A DNA stretch of 64,000 nucleotides, taken from NCBI GenBank assembly GCA_029572965.1, contig JAKPQD010000133.1, positions 1 to 64,000 of the forward strand, in the 5' to 3' direction. The translations under genes were made by a program, and so were the position numbers. Source of the DNA: Bacteroidota bacterium. Lineage in GTDB: Bacteria; Bacteroidota; Bacteroidia; Bacteroidales; DTGW01. Shown piece by piece: positions 53,257 to 62,031 of the stretch. The notes below the pieces were generated by a model. The model saw nothing but the letters and a program-made list of their open reading frames with translations, ran no database searches and had not been told where the DNA came from. The first letter of the stretch is position 1. Each line of letters starts with the position of its first letter.

Positions 53257-55023
53257 TTACTTTTTCAAAGGGCTTGGAACTATTATCTTATCGTTTACGA
53301 GGGCTTTTGAAATGTATTCAAAATCAATTTCTTTCACAACTATTGCTGATGGACATATAATGCTGGTAGGGTTCCCGGAAGGTATTACTTGTTTTCCGCT
53401 GTTACTGCCATCTATTGGAGACATGCCGCCTTCGCTAATATTATTATAAACAATGTTTTTATCTGAAAAACCTATGATTTTTTTCAAATAGTTGATATTT
53501 AATGGTTTCATGCTCAATCCCCTGATGGGTTTTTCGCTACCATTATTAACATCTACCTTAAATGCGGCAAGAGGAGTATATCCGTTTGTTTCAACAATAG
53601 GTTTTATAAGAATTGCGTAATCCAGTCCTTCATTTTTAGCTTCATTGATAAGCATTGTTTTTAGCTCGGTCACGCTTTTCTTTTCGCTAGAGCTAATTTC
53701 AACAACTCCGGGGCCAAGGTTGTTGCTAATACCTCCATTTACCAATACATAGCGTCTGTGTCCGTTTGATAATGGGATATTTCTGGTTGGGGTCCTTCCG
53801 TTGTATAATGTTTTTAGAATTCCTTTGTCGATAAGTACCATTGTATCCTTAGGAATTACTCCTTCTGCATCGCATTGATAGTTGCCGATGAGGGGGATGC
53901 CATGGTAATTGTCTTTTTTTGTAAATTCGGTAATGGAAATGTTTTTAGAAGCTACCAATTTGCCAAGCTTTGTTTCAAACGAATTCATGTTTTGCCCGTA
54001 ATACATTGACATTTGAGAATTGTTGTAAAGTGGTTCGCGATAGGCAAACAGATTGTCATTGCCATAGAACATACACTGGGTAAGTATTTCAGGAGTAGCT
54101 TGTCCTGTATACATTACCGGGCCTGAATAATTTTCTTTTGAAACCGGGACATCCTGCAGCTGGCCAAGAAATATTGCCAAGGCGTTGCAATGACTGATAA
54201 TTGTATCGTTTGAAGGTAATTGAGATGGGAGGTTTACAACGTATTGAAGCTGGTTTGAAAATTTCTCTCCATTACCGGCTTCGCAGACTGCTGTAACTGT
54301 TAGTATGGTAAATTGAACAGGTTGCTTAATTTTACTATTTTCAGAACTGTAAAAATATAGGTTTGCATTAATTTGATAGATTGAAACGTCAGAGAATACA
54401 ATATCAGGATATTTTAAAAATGTTGAAGATATGGTTTTTACTTTATCTTCCAACAGTTGTTTGTTCCATTCCTTATTTTTAGGCTCAATGATTAGGTTTA
54501 CTGTTGGAGACTTTGCAAAATCAGGTATTTCCAGTGTGTCTTTTGTCAGATTCTTGTCCTTAAGGGCTTCAAGCTTACTGCGGTAATTTTCGGCAGCAGA
54601 TTTGTAAGTATTATTAGTAATAATCCAAAGGGCACGGCGGATACCCCAGTAATCGTCATCTATAGGCAATTGCAAACGTCCATCAGATGGTGCCGGGTTA
54701 CGTGTGGCATCCATAAAATTCTCATCGTTCAGCTCATAAGTTCCACATAATACCCTGTTGCCCCATGAACGGTATTTCTTCTCGTTCGAGTTAACAATAC
54801 TTCCTAAAGAAGCATTAACGTATAAAGTCCTGGTATCTTCAATGGTATAGCTTATGTAAAACGGCTTTGCATAATCCTTATATTCTAATTGGCTTATACT
54901 ACGGTCAATTTCATCTTTCATTGCCCTGAAAATCAGATTTGATATACTATCTTGGGCTGAGATGGTTGTAGTCAGCAAAGTGACTAATATTGGGGTTGAT
55001 ATATGTTTGATATATTTACTCAT
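53257..55023 (-). CDS. Secreted TldE/PmbA-like protein (no metal motif)
   Basis: 588 aa with a signal peptide (KYIKHISTPILVTLLTTTISAQ). The body follows the TldD/PmbA pattern but has no HExxxH: the position corresponding to FFHEIFGH of its neighbour has been lost (MYTGQATPEILTQCMFYG). It is probably the inactive TldE-type half of a heterodimer with the gene just upstream (4-bp gap). It ends in the PmbA-like region SAIVVKEIDFEYISKAL. An exported pair differs from the cytoplasmic TldD/TldE known from microcin and CcdA processing. Confidence 0.78.
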   Translation of the reverse strand: MSKYIKHISTPILVTLLTTTISAQDSISNLIFRAMKDEIDRSISQLEYKDYAKPFYISYTIEDTRTLYVNASLGSIVNSNEKKYRSWGNRVLCGTYELNDENFMDATRNPAPSDGRLQLPIDDDYWGIRRALWIITNNTYKSAAENYRSKLEALKDKNLTKDTLEIPDFAKSPTVNLIIEPKNKEWNKQLLEDKVKTISSTFLKYPDIVFSDVSIYQINANLYFYSSENSKIKQPVQFTILTVTAVCEAGNGEKFSNQLQYVVNLPSQLPSNDTIISHCNALAIFLGQLQDVPVSKENYSGPVMYTGQATPEILTQCMFYGNDNLFAYREPLYNNSQMSMYYGQNMNSFETKLGKLVASKNISITEFTKKDNYHGIPLIGNYQCDAEGVIPKDTMVLIDKGILKTLYNGRTPTRNIPLSNGHRRYVLVNGGISNNLGPGVVEISSSEKKSVTELKTMLINEAKNEGLDYAILIKPIVETNGYTPLAAFKVDVNNGSEKPIRGLSMKPLNINYLKKIIGFSDKNIVYNNISEGGMSPIDGSNSGKQVIPSGNPTSIICPSAIVVKEIDFEYISKALVNDKIIVPSPLKK

Positions 55024-55027
55024 AGTT

Positions 55028-56710
55028 TTACTTATTTTCTTTAATAAAATCAGGACGTGGCAAAATAGGCTTTGTGTTTAGGCCTTCTGGCTTTTTCTGG
55101 GTTTCAATTTTCTTGATAAGCAGAGATGGTGCACTGGCTGTAACAGGAATACTACCAGATTCGGCACCACAATATCCGGTAAATACACCATATTGGTCAC
55201 CTGCAGCAAGGATGCCTTCAAAAATGGCCAATGGTGTGCCAATGAAGTTTATTCCACGTACTAACTCATCAGGCCGGCCATCTACATAAACACGGTAAAC
55301 AACAACAGGGCTTACATTGAAAACATTTGGAGTAAAGCGGTTGGTAAGGGTGAAACCTCCAATTACCTGGTCAAAGTAGTATCCAAATGTTTTGTTTTGC
55401 TTTTTACATTCAGCAATCAACATTTTACGTAGTTTTTCTTTTGAATGTACCTGATTTGAAGTTATAATCAGATTTGATTGACGCGAAACCGGAGACAATC
55501 CTGTCTGAGAGCGGCCATGCCCGTTGGAATGCTCAAACCCTTTTATTGGAGTACGCGACATGAGAAAATCTTTCAAAACACCATCTTTGACAAGCTCAAC
55601 TCTGGAAGCCTTTATTCCCTGGTCATCATATTTGTAATAGCCAAACATGTCAAGTTTTCCAAGGTTTTTCATAGTAGGGTCAGACACCACAGTAAGATGC
55701 TTGTTGATGATGCGGCTCCCTACTTTGTTTTTGAAAATCTGGCTGTCAAAATTGTTTTTCATACGCTGCCCTTCAATGCGGTGTCCAAATATTTCATGAA
55801 AGAAAACAGCAGCAGCATCTGGTGAAAGGATAGCAGGCCCGGAATATGCATCGGCCACAGGTGCGTTGCGAAGTTGCTTTAGCAAATTTAACATTTGCTG
55901 CATATCTTGCATGATAGTAGCTTCAGAAGGCAGACTATCTGGGTTAAAAGCACTATATGTTTTTACCAATGGAACATAATTGCCGTCTTCAGCTTTTGAT
56001 ACTACTACAACCTGTATTTGACAATAGGTGTTGTTTTGAACAATGTCTGTACCTTCAGTATTGGCAAAATATTTACGTTGATAAACATACGAAAACCTTG
56101 CATCTGCTGACTGAATTTCAGGTGTTGAAGTAAAAAAGCCAGAAATATTTTTCATCCGTTCACGCATGTACGAAAGCTTTTCTTTGTTGAAATCCAGAGG
56201 GGCTTCATAATATACATTAGGTGTTTCCTTTGAAAAATCAGCAGTACCTTCTTCTGCATCATTTAGCATACCGCTTTGAATGTTGTTAAACTCGTCAGCT
56301 GCTTTTCTATAAGCATAATGCGTAGCTTGCCATAAAGCTATTTCAATAGCTTCCTTGTTTTTCTCAATAGGCAATGCCAGAGTCACCGGAATAGAAGGCC
56401 TTTCATCAGAAAGTTTTGTAATGTGCGTGTTGTCTTTGGTATAATCACCAATTCGGACTTCTACGTTTAGAAGGCTGCTGTTGTCAGAGTCTTCATCTGT
56501 TAAACTGCCAAAAGATGCAGCAATGCTATAATTTTTAATATCGTCAACTCTATATTGTATATAATATGCCGGCAGCGATTGTTTGGACAATACGCTAAGC
56601 TCACGCTGAAGCTCATTTTGTAATATCGACTGAAGCGAATCTCCTGCTTTTACAGTAACTGCCGTCAATAACAATGTTGCGAAAATGCCTATTTTTCTGG
56701 TTGTTATCAT
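55028..56710 (-). CDS. Secreted TldD-like metalloprotease
   Basis: 560 aa with a signal peptide (TRKIGIFATLLLTAVTVKAG). The zinc motif HEIFGH is at His305-Glu306-x3-His310 within AAAVFFHEIFGHRIEGQRM, the TldD HExxxH form. Downstream TldD marks are DDQGIKASRVELVKDGVLKDFLMSRTP (split by me only for length) and EHSNGHGRS. TldD and TldE form a narrow-channel peptidase for unfolded peptides; here it would act in the periplasm. It precedes the TldE-like gene by 4 bp, giving a two-gene operon. Promoter -7 is at 56733-56740. Confidence 0.85.
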   Translation of the reverse strand: MITTRKIGIFATLLLTAVTVKAGDSLQSILQNELQRELSVLSKQSLPAYYIQYRVDDIKNYSIAASFGSLTDEDSDNSSLLNVEVRIGDYTKDNTHITKLSDERPSIPVTLALPIEKNKEAIEIALWQATHYAYRKAADEFNNIQSGMLNDAEEGTADFSKETPNVYYEAPLDFNKEKLSYMRERMKNISGFFTSTPEIQSADARFSYVYQRKYFANTEGTDIVQNNTYCQIQVVVVSKAEDGNYVPLVKTYSAFNPDSLPSEATIMQDMQQMLNLLKQLRNAPVADAYSGPAILSPDAAAVFFHEIFGHRIEGQRMKNNFDSQIFKNKVGSRIINKHLTVVSDPTMKNLGKLDMFGYYKYDDQGIKASRVELVKDGVLKDFLMSRTPIKGFEHSNGHGRSQTGLSPVSRQSNLIITSNQVHSKEKLRKMLIAECKKQNKTFGYYFDQVIGGFTLTNRFTPNVFNVSPVVVYRVYVDGRPDELVRGINFIGTPLAIFEGILAAGDQYGVFTGYCGAESGSIPVTASAPSLLIKKIETQKKPEGLNTKPILPRPDFIKENK

Positions 56711-56732
56711 GCATCTATATTTTTTAAGTATT

Positions 56733-56740
56733 CAAAAGTA
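56733..56740 (-). promoter_or_regulatory. -7 promoter element of the TldD-like operon
   Basis: The minus strand reads TACTTTTG, exact TAnnTTTG, about 22 nt before the ATG. Confidence 0.5.
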
Positions 56741-56920
56741 TAAAAAATAAACCGAACGTTTTGGCTCAGTATTCAACATATAATAAATATTAACGTTTGA
56801 GAATTGTTCAAAATTTTGGGTTATATTTTCAAAAATCAAGCCATACGGTTGTAAAGTTTTTTGCAACTTTGGCTATTGAAGTTAAATAATGTAAAATTTT
56901 CATTCTCAATTTTGTAACAA

Positions 56921-58360
56921 ATGACGACTATTCTTTTATCTGTCTGTATTGTATTGTTTGTGGTACTTATTTTATTGCAATTGCTCAACAAAACTTCCGG
57001 AAAGGATAGTAAAATTGAGCTGGAGAAACTGCAAGAGTTGCAATTTTCTGTAAATAAGTTGGAAGAAAAGCTTCCTTCTGAGTTTAAAACCAATCGTGAC
57101 GAGAATGCTGCGTTGGCAAAGGAAAACCGCGAGGAACTGAACAATACGCTGAAGGAATTCAGGGCTGAGCTTTCTCAAACCTTCAAGACTATTATTGAAC
57201 AGAATAATCAATTGCAGAAAGACCTTAATTTGGTGCTTGATGCAAAGTTTAAAGATATTTTTAACCAAGCTAAACTTGAAAATCAGCAGTTGCGTGAAAC
57301 TTTAGACAAGGTATTCAAAGGGTTTCAGGATACATTTGATAAGAATGTACAGTCTTTTAATGACCTTCAGAAGGAGAAGTTTGGAAAGCTTGAGGTTCAG
57401 CAGCAGGATTTGGTAAAGAATACCGAGCAAAAGCTTGAAACCATTCGTGTTACCGTGGAAGAAAAACTGGAAAAGACGCTGAGCGAAAGACTTGGACAAA
57501 GTTTTGAAACAGTTGGTAAACAGCTTATTGAGGTGCAGAAAGGCTTGGGTGAGATGCAAACATTGGCACAGGATGTAGGCGGCCTGAAAAAGGTACTCAG
57601 CAATGTCAAGATGCGAGGCGGAATAGGAGAGGTGCAGCTATCTATGCTTCTTGAGCAAATTCTTGCTCCTGAGCAATACGAAGCTAATGTAAAAACCAAA
57701 CAAGGTTCTGCTGATGTGGTTGAATTTGCTGTTAAATTGCCTGGTAAAGATGATAACCACCGCAACGTATGGCTCCCTGTCGATGCCAAATTTCCGAAAG
57801 ACGTGTACGAACAGCTACAGACAGCGTATGATAATGGAGACCCTTCGCAAATAGAAACAGCCCAGAAAAACCTGGAGCAAACCATCAAGAAAATGGCTAA
57901 GGATATTAGCGACAAATATCTCGATCCTCCGTCAACAACAGACTTTGGAATTATGTTCTTACCTTTTGAAGGCATCTATGCTGAAGTTGTGCGTAAGGCC
58001 AGTTTGCTTGAGGAGTTACAGAAGACATATAAAATTGTGGTAACGGGTCCTGCAACGCTGGCAGCTATTCTCAATAGTTTGCAAATGGGATTCCGCACGC
58101 TGGCTATCCAAAAGCGCAGTAGTGAGGTCTGGCAGGTTCTGGCTGCTGTGAAAAAGGAATTTGATTCCTTTGGAGGCATGCTGCAAAAAGCACAAAATAA
58201 CATTCAAACAGGTTTGAACCAGTTGGATACTGTTATGAGCACTCGTACACGAGCTATACAGCGCAAGCTTAAAGGTGTTGAGCTGATGAATGGCGGAAAT
58301 GAAGCATTGCCATTGGAAGGTATCAACGAGGATGATGCAGATGCGGATGAGCAGGAATAA
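56921..58360 (+). CDS. rmuC: RmuC-family DNA recombination protein
   Basis: 479 aa. N-terminal membrane helix (TTILLSVCIVLFVVLILLQLL), a long coiled coil (about 30-215), and the RmuC nuclease-like domain (about 225-420) with MRGGIGEVQLSMLLEQIL, WLPVDAKFPKDVYE and FGIMFLPFEGIYAEVV. The E. coli protein limits inversion between short inverted repeats. The C-terminus is acidic. It stands alone on its strand; the 0.2 kb before it is AT-rich. Confidence 0.9.
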   Translation: MTTILLSVCIVLFVVLILLQLLNKTSGKDSKIELEKLQELQFSVNKLEEKLPSEFKTNRDENAALAKENREELNNTLKEFRAELSQTFKTIIEQNNQLQKDLNLVLDAKFKDIFNQAKLENQQLRETLDKVFKGFQDTFDKNVQSFNDLQKEKFGKLEVQQQDLVKNTEQKLETIRVTVEEKLEKTLSERLGQSFETVGKQLIEVQKGLGEMQTLAQDVGGLKKVLSNVKMRGGIGEVQLSMLLEQILAPEQYEANVKTKQGSADVVEFAVKLPGKDDNHRNVWLPVDAKFPKDVYEQLQTAYDNGDPSQIETAQKNLEQTIKKMAKDISDKYLDPPSTTDFGIMFLPFEGIYAEVVRKASLLEELQKTYKIVVTGPATLAAILNSLQMGFRTLAIQKRSSEVWQVLAAVKKEFDSFGGMLQKAQNNIQTGLNQLDTVMSTRTRAIQRKLKGVELMNGGNEALPLEGINEDDADADEQE

Positions 58361-58408
58361 AAGAATTGAGATTTAATAATTTTTTGGCGAGCATTCAAAA
58401 TATCAATT

Positions 58409-58651
58409 TTGTATCTTTCAATAAAATCTAAGTCAATAGATAAAAGCATATTGATTAATAAAACTATAAACAATATTAAAAAGCTTCCAGTTTCAAAAGT
58501 GAAGGATGTGAATGATTTTGTCGATTTTTTATTAAATAGAATTGAAGATCAGGTGATTACTGAAGGAATACAGGAAATTGCTTCTACATCTAAGTCTTTT
58601 GGTATTTTAAACAATGAACCTGATTTATTTACAGGTATTGATTTTAAATAA
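58409..58651 (+). CDS. Small antitoxin-like protein (DUF2281-like), orphan
   Basis: Up to 80 aa. It contains INNIKKLPVSKVKDVNDFVDFLL, split here as a helix with the 'LPxxK...DF..FL' pattern of DUF2281-type antitoxins, then an acidic C-terminal tail (NNEPDLFTGIDFK). The start is uncertain: only TTG codons (58409 or 58451) are in frame. No PIN or other toxin follows: the next 326 bp are non-coding. It may be an orphan antitoxin, or the toxin may have been deleted. Confidence 0.45.
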   Translation: MYLSIKSKSIDKSILINKTINNIKKLPVSKVKDVNDFVDFLLNRIEDQVITEGIQEIASTSKSFGILNNEPDLFTGIDFK

Positions 58652-58977
58652 GGGATTTTTCGAAGGCTTGCCTTTATTAGAAAGTGATGATTGTCAGCGT
58701 TCCTACGAAGCACTGACTAACCAATGAAAAACCGTATAGCGTTCAATCATCTTGATTTTTTGGTCACCTTTTTTATCAAGAAAAAAGGTGAATGAAAAGT
58801 GTAAAATCTATAATTCTTCTTTCGATTTTTAAGAAATCATTTTCAAAAAATATTGTAATTATGCAGCCTGAAATCATTTAACTGATTTTAGACTTGACAT
58901 GTTCATGAATTTTAACGAAATTTATAATTCACTTTTAATTAGTAATTTGTCATTAGTTATTTTTTTAAACACACACT
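58652..58977. other. Intergenic region before GH94 gene
   Basis: Contains a perfect hairpin, TCACCTTTTTT/AAAAAAGGTGA (58764-58774 with 58781-58791), resembling that at 51149-51174. No toxin gene or other ORF is visible. Confidence 0.6.
58764..58791. repeat. Perfect 11-bp T6/A6 hairpin
   Basis: TCACCTTTTTT-ATCAAG-AAAAAAGGTGA. The core TTTTTTATC...GAAAAAA is shared with the hairpin at 51149-51174, while the outer arm bases differ and still pair. Confidence 0.65.
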
Positions 58978-61377
58978 ATGCAGTACGGATTTTTTGACGA
59001 CAAAAGAAAAGAGTATGTAATTACTCGACCTGACACCCCGCGTTCGTGGAGCAATTACCTTGGCTCTACCGAATATGGTGCTATTATTACCAATAATGCC
59101 GGGGGGTACAGCTTTTACAAATCAGGAGGGATTGGACGTTTCATGCGTATCCGTTTCAACTCTATTCCAATGGACCAACCTGGACGATATTTGTACATCC
59201 GGGATAAAGAAAGTGCTGATTATTGGTCAGCTTCATGGCAGCCTGTTGGCAAACCGCTTGATAAATATAAATCAGAGTGCCGCCATGGTTCGGCATATAC
59301 CATTATTAGTTCAGAGTATGATAACATTGCTACCGAAACAACCTATTTTGTTCCACTTGGACAAATTTTTGAGGTTTGGAAAATCAAGGTAACCAACAAA
59401 GACAAACGTGCCCGCAAATTGAGCATGTTCTCGTTTGTAGAGTTTGCCAATTGCTGGAATGCTATGCAAGACCTTTTGAACCTTCAATATACACAGTACA
59501 TTGCAAAGATGTCTGTGGTGGATGGTATCATTGACCACGGAACCAACGTGCATATTCCTGCAATGCCAGATAACTTTGCCGAAAATGACCAGGGACGCCA
59601 TACATTCCTTGCATTTGTTGGTGGTAAGGTTGTGGGTCACGAAACAGACCTGGAATCATTCCTTGGCAGATACCGCACTTATGCAAACCCACTGGCTGTT
59701 GAAACTGGTAAATGTTCAAATTTTATGGCTGCTGGCGACAATGTTTGTGGTACAACACAAATAGATATTGAACTGGCTCCGGGTCAATCACAGGATCTGA
59801 TTGTGCTGCTTGGTGTTGGAGAAGCAGCTAACGAGGGTAAAAAGGTAGTTGCTGAGTTTGGCAATGTTGCCCGTCTCGAACAGGAATTAGATAAGCTTAT
59901 CCGCTACTGGCATGGCCGTATAGATGCTGTTGCAGTTGAAACTCCGGATGCTGAATTTAACAGCATGCTCAATATGTGGAGCCCGTATAACTGTCAGATG
60001 ACATTCAACTGGAGCCGTGCAGCCAGCTTGGTATATACAGCTATGGAACGTGACGGATTAGGCTACCGTGATAGTGTACAAGATATTTTGGGTGTTTTGC
60101 CTAATATTCCAGATGAGGCAGGTAAGCGTCTTGAACTGATGATAACTGGTCAGGTTTCTACAGGTGGGGCTATGCCTGTGGTCAACAAAATAGCTCATAA
60201 GCCGGGTAAGGAAAAGTTACCTGATGAAAATCAGTACCGTTCAGACGATTGCCTCTGGTTGTTCAATGCTGTGCCTGCTTATGTAAAAGAAACGGGTGAT
60301 ATAAACTTCTACAATAAAGTGCTTCCTTATGCAGACAAAGGCGAAGACACTGTTTTAGGTCACTTACGAAGAGCTATTCAATTCAATTTAGACAGGTCAG
60401 GTAAACATGGCTTACCTTGTGGTTTGCTGGCCGACTGGAACGACTGTCTGAAGTTTGGACATGATGGAGAGACCGCATTTGTGGCTATGCAGTTGCGTTT
60501 TGCTTTGAAAGAATATATTCAGATTTGCAAAATGCTAGGAAAATCTGAGGAAGTTGAATGGGCTAAACCTAAACTTGCCCAGATTGATGAAAATATTCAG
60601 AAATACGTTTGGGATGGCAAATGGTTCCTGCGCGGATATCGTGTAGATGGTTTCAAATTTGGCTCAAACGAGAGCAAAGAAGGTAAGATATATCTCAATC
60701 CTCAGGCTTGGGCTGTAATTAGTGAAGCAGCTTCTGCTGAACAGGCAAAAACAGCTATGCAGAGCGTGAACGAAATGTTGGCAACCGAGTATGGTATTGC
60801 TTTGTGCAATCCGCCTTACACTTATGGTGCAGACTACAACATTGTCCGCTCGGCTCTTTTCAACCCAAGTATGAAGGAAAACGGTGCTATATTCACCCAT
60901 ACACAAGGTTGGGCTGTGATGGCCGAGACATTACTTGGCAATGGTAACAGGGCTTATCAGTACTGGAGGGCTTATATGCCTGCAGCATACAATACACGTG
61001 CTGAAATTCGACAAATAGAGCCATACGTGTACAATCAGTCAACACATGGCCAATATAGTCCTCGTTTTGGGGCATCACGTTTGCCATGGCTCAGTGGCTC
61101 TGCTACCTGGTCGTTTTTTGTAGCAACGCAGTATATTCTTGGCGTTCGTCCTGATTATGATGGGATTATCATAGATCCTTGTATCCCTGCCGACTGGAAG
61201 GAATTTAAAGTTGCCCGTCGTTTTCGAGGTAAGCAATTGAACATTATTGTGAAGAACCCTTGCGGCGTTCAAAAAGGTGTTTCAAAAATAAACATCAACA
61301 ACAAAACCATTGATGGCTGTAAAATTGCCAACAGCGACCTTGCCAGCAACAATGAGATTGTAGTAATAATGGGATAA
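58978..61377 (+). CDS. GH94 disaccharide phosphorylase (cellobiose/chitobiose phosphorylase type)
   Basis: 799 aa. Splits a beta-linked disaccharide with phosphate to give a sugar 1-phosphate and free sugar. The family start is MQYGFFDDKRKEYVITRP, then GSTEYGAIITNNAGGYSFYK. The catalytic acid is Asp489 in LLADWNDCLKFG. C-terminal family marks are ENGAIFTHTQGW, EPYVYNQSTHG, WLSGSATWSFF and the final DPCIPADWKEF. Length matches Vibrio chitobiose and bacterial cellobiose phosphorylases (about 800). I cannot pick between these substrates. There is no signal peptide, so it is cytoplasmic. The nearest carbohydrate transport gene is the SusC locus 27 kb away. Confidence 0.9.
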   Translation: MQYGFFDDKRKEYVITRPDTPRSWSNYLGSTEYGAIITNNAGGYSFYKSGGIGRFMRIRFNSIPMDQPGRYLYIRDKESADYWSASWQPVGKPLDKYKSECRHGSAYTIISSEYDNIATETTYFVPLGQIFEVWKIKVTNKDKRARKLSMFSFVEFANCWNAMQDLLNLQYTQYIAKMSVVDGIIDHGTNVHIPAMPDNFAENDQGRHTFLAFVGGKVVGHETDLESFLGRYRTYANPLAVETGKCSNFMAAGDNVCGTTQIDIELAPGQSQDLIVLLGVGEAANEGKKVVAEFGNVARLEQELDKLIRYWHGRIDAVAVETPDAEFNSMLNMWSPYNCQMTFNWSRAASLVYTAMERDGLGYRDSVQDILGVLPNIPDEAGKRLELMITGQVSTGGAMPVVNKIAHKPGKEKLPDENQYRSDDCLWLFNAVPAYVKETGDINFYNKVLPYADKGEDTVLGHLRRAIQFNLDRSGKHGLPCGLLADWNDCLKFGHDGETAFVAMQLRFALKEYIQICKMLGKSEEVEWAKPKLAQIDENIQKYVWDGKWFLRGYRVDGFKFGSNESKEGKIYLNPQAWAVISEAASAEQAKTAMQSVNEMLATEYGIALCNPPYTYGADYNIVRSALFNPSMKENGAIFTHTQGWAVMAETLLGNGNRAYQYWRAYMPAAYNTRAEIRQIEPYVYNQSTHGQYSPRFGASRLPWLSGSATWSFFVATQYILGVRPDYDGIIIDPCIPADWKEFKVARRFRGKQLNIIVKNPCGVQKGVSKININNKTIDGCKIANSDLASNNEIVVIMG

Positions 61378-61383
61378 ATTATT

Positions 61384-61430
61384 AACGTAAAGGCGCTAAG
61401 TTGCTAAGTTTTTCTTTGTGCCTTTGCGTT
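61384..61430. repeat. Imperfect inverted repeat between GH94 and PAS genes
   Basis: AACGTAAAGGCGC pairs with GTGCCTTTGCGTT (two G-T wobbles) around TAAGTTGCTAAG-type sequence. It resembles dispersed 'GGCGC...GCCTTTGCG' repeats common in Bacteroidota intergenic DNA. No terminator-like T-run. Confidence 0.55.
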
Positions 61431-61443
61431 TAAAAGAAAATAT

Positions 61444-61779
61444 ATGATGTTTAATTATTTTGAAGAAGTAGAAAACCCTGTTACAGTCTGTGATGCAAAT
61501 GGTATAATTCTATACATGAATGCAGCATCACGTCAAATGTTAAACAAATATGGCGGGCAAAACCTCATTGGCAAAAGCCTTTACGATTGCCACAACGAAA
61601 ACTCGAACCGTATCATCCGCGAATTGCTTGAGCATAAGAAAAGCAATACATACATGGTTGAAAAAGAAGGCAAACGCAAGCTGGTTCACCAAACTCCCTG
61701 GTTTGAAAATGGACGGTTGGCAGGACTAATAGAAATAATTACTTTTTTACCAGAAGATTTGAAAGAGGTTAAGAGGTAA
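61444..61779 (+). CDS. Single PAS-domain protein
   Basis: 111 aa, one PAS fold and nothing else. Seen: NPVTVCDANGIILYMNAAS, MLNKYGGQNLIGKSLYDCH and the last strand LAGLIEIITFL. PAS domains bind small ligands or redox cofactors and normally signal through an attached kinase or regulator; here there is none. An ATG at 61447 is equally possible. It sits 66 bp after the GH94 gene with a hairpin repeat between. A target is not evident. Confidence 0.75.
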   Translation: MMFNYFEEVENPVTVCDANGIILYMNAASRQMLNKYGGQNLIGKSLYDCHNENSNRIIRELLEHKKSNTYMVEKEGKRKLVHQTPWFENGRLAGLIEIITFLPEDLKEVKR

Positions 61780-61851
61780 AATTTTACAGCTTATTTTTTT
61801 CAATATTTGCTTATATTCCAGTTAATAATTAGAAATAATAGTTTTGCTTTG

Positions 61852-62031
61852 TTAGTCTTTCTTAGCTAAACGTAAAGTCCGGCGTATGTAATATATCAAA
61901 AATGCCATTACAGCAAATATAAAGAAAACATAGCTTTCAGAAAATCCTAACTTGAAAGTTTGATGAATGGCAGCCGCAATACAAAATATTGCTAATGAGA
62001 GCCATACATATTCGCGGATTTTAGTTCTCAT
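61852..62031 (-). CDS. 59-aa small membrane protein
   Basis: Two hydrophobic segments (about 9-26, VWLSLAIFCIAAAI; about 35-48, YVFFIFAVMAFLIYYI), followed by a basic tail RRTLRLAKKD. The ATG overlaps the 3' end of lptC by 11 bp, so the two are translationally coupled. I do not recognise a family. Its place after lptC suggests an envelope role. Confidence 0.75.
   Translation of the reverse strand: MRTKIREYVWLSLAIFCIAAAIHQTFKLGFSESYVFFIFAVMAFLIYYIRRTLRLAKKD

Noticed and set aside
57397-57975. 192-codon ORF antisense to rmuC
   Set aside because: The RmuC domain on + is unambiguous; the antisense protein is Ser/Cys-rich and unlike any family.
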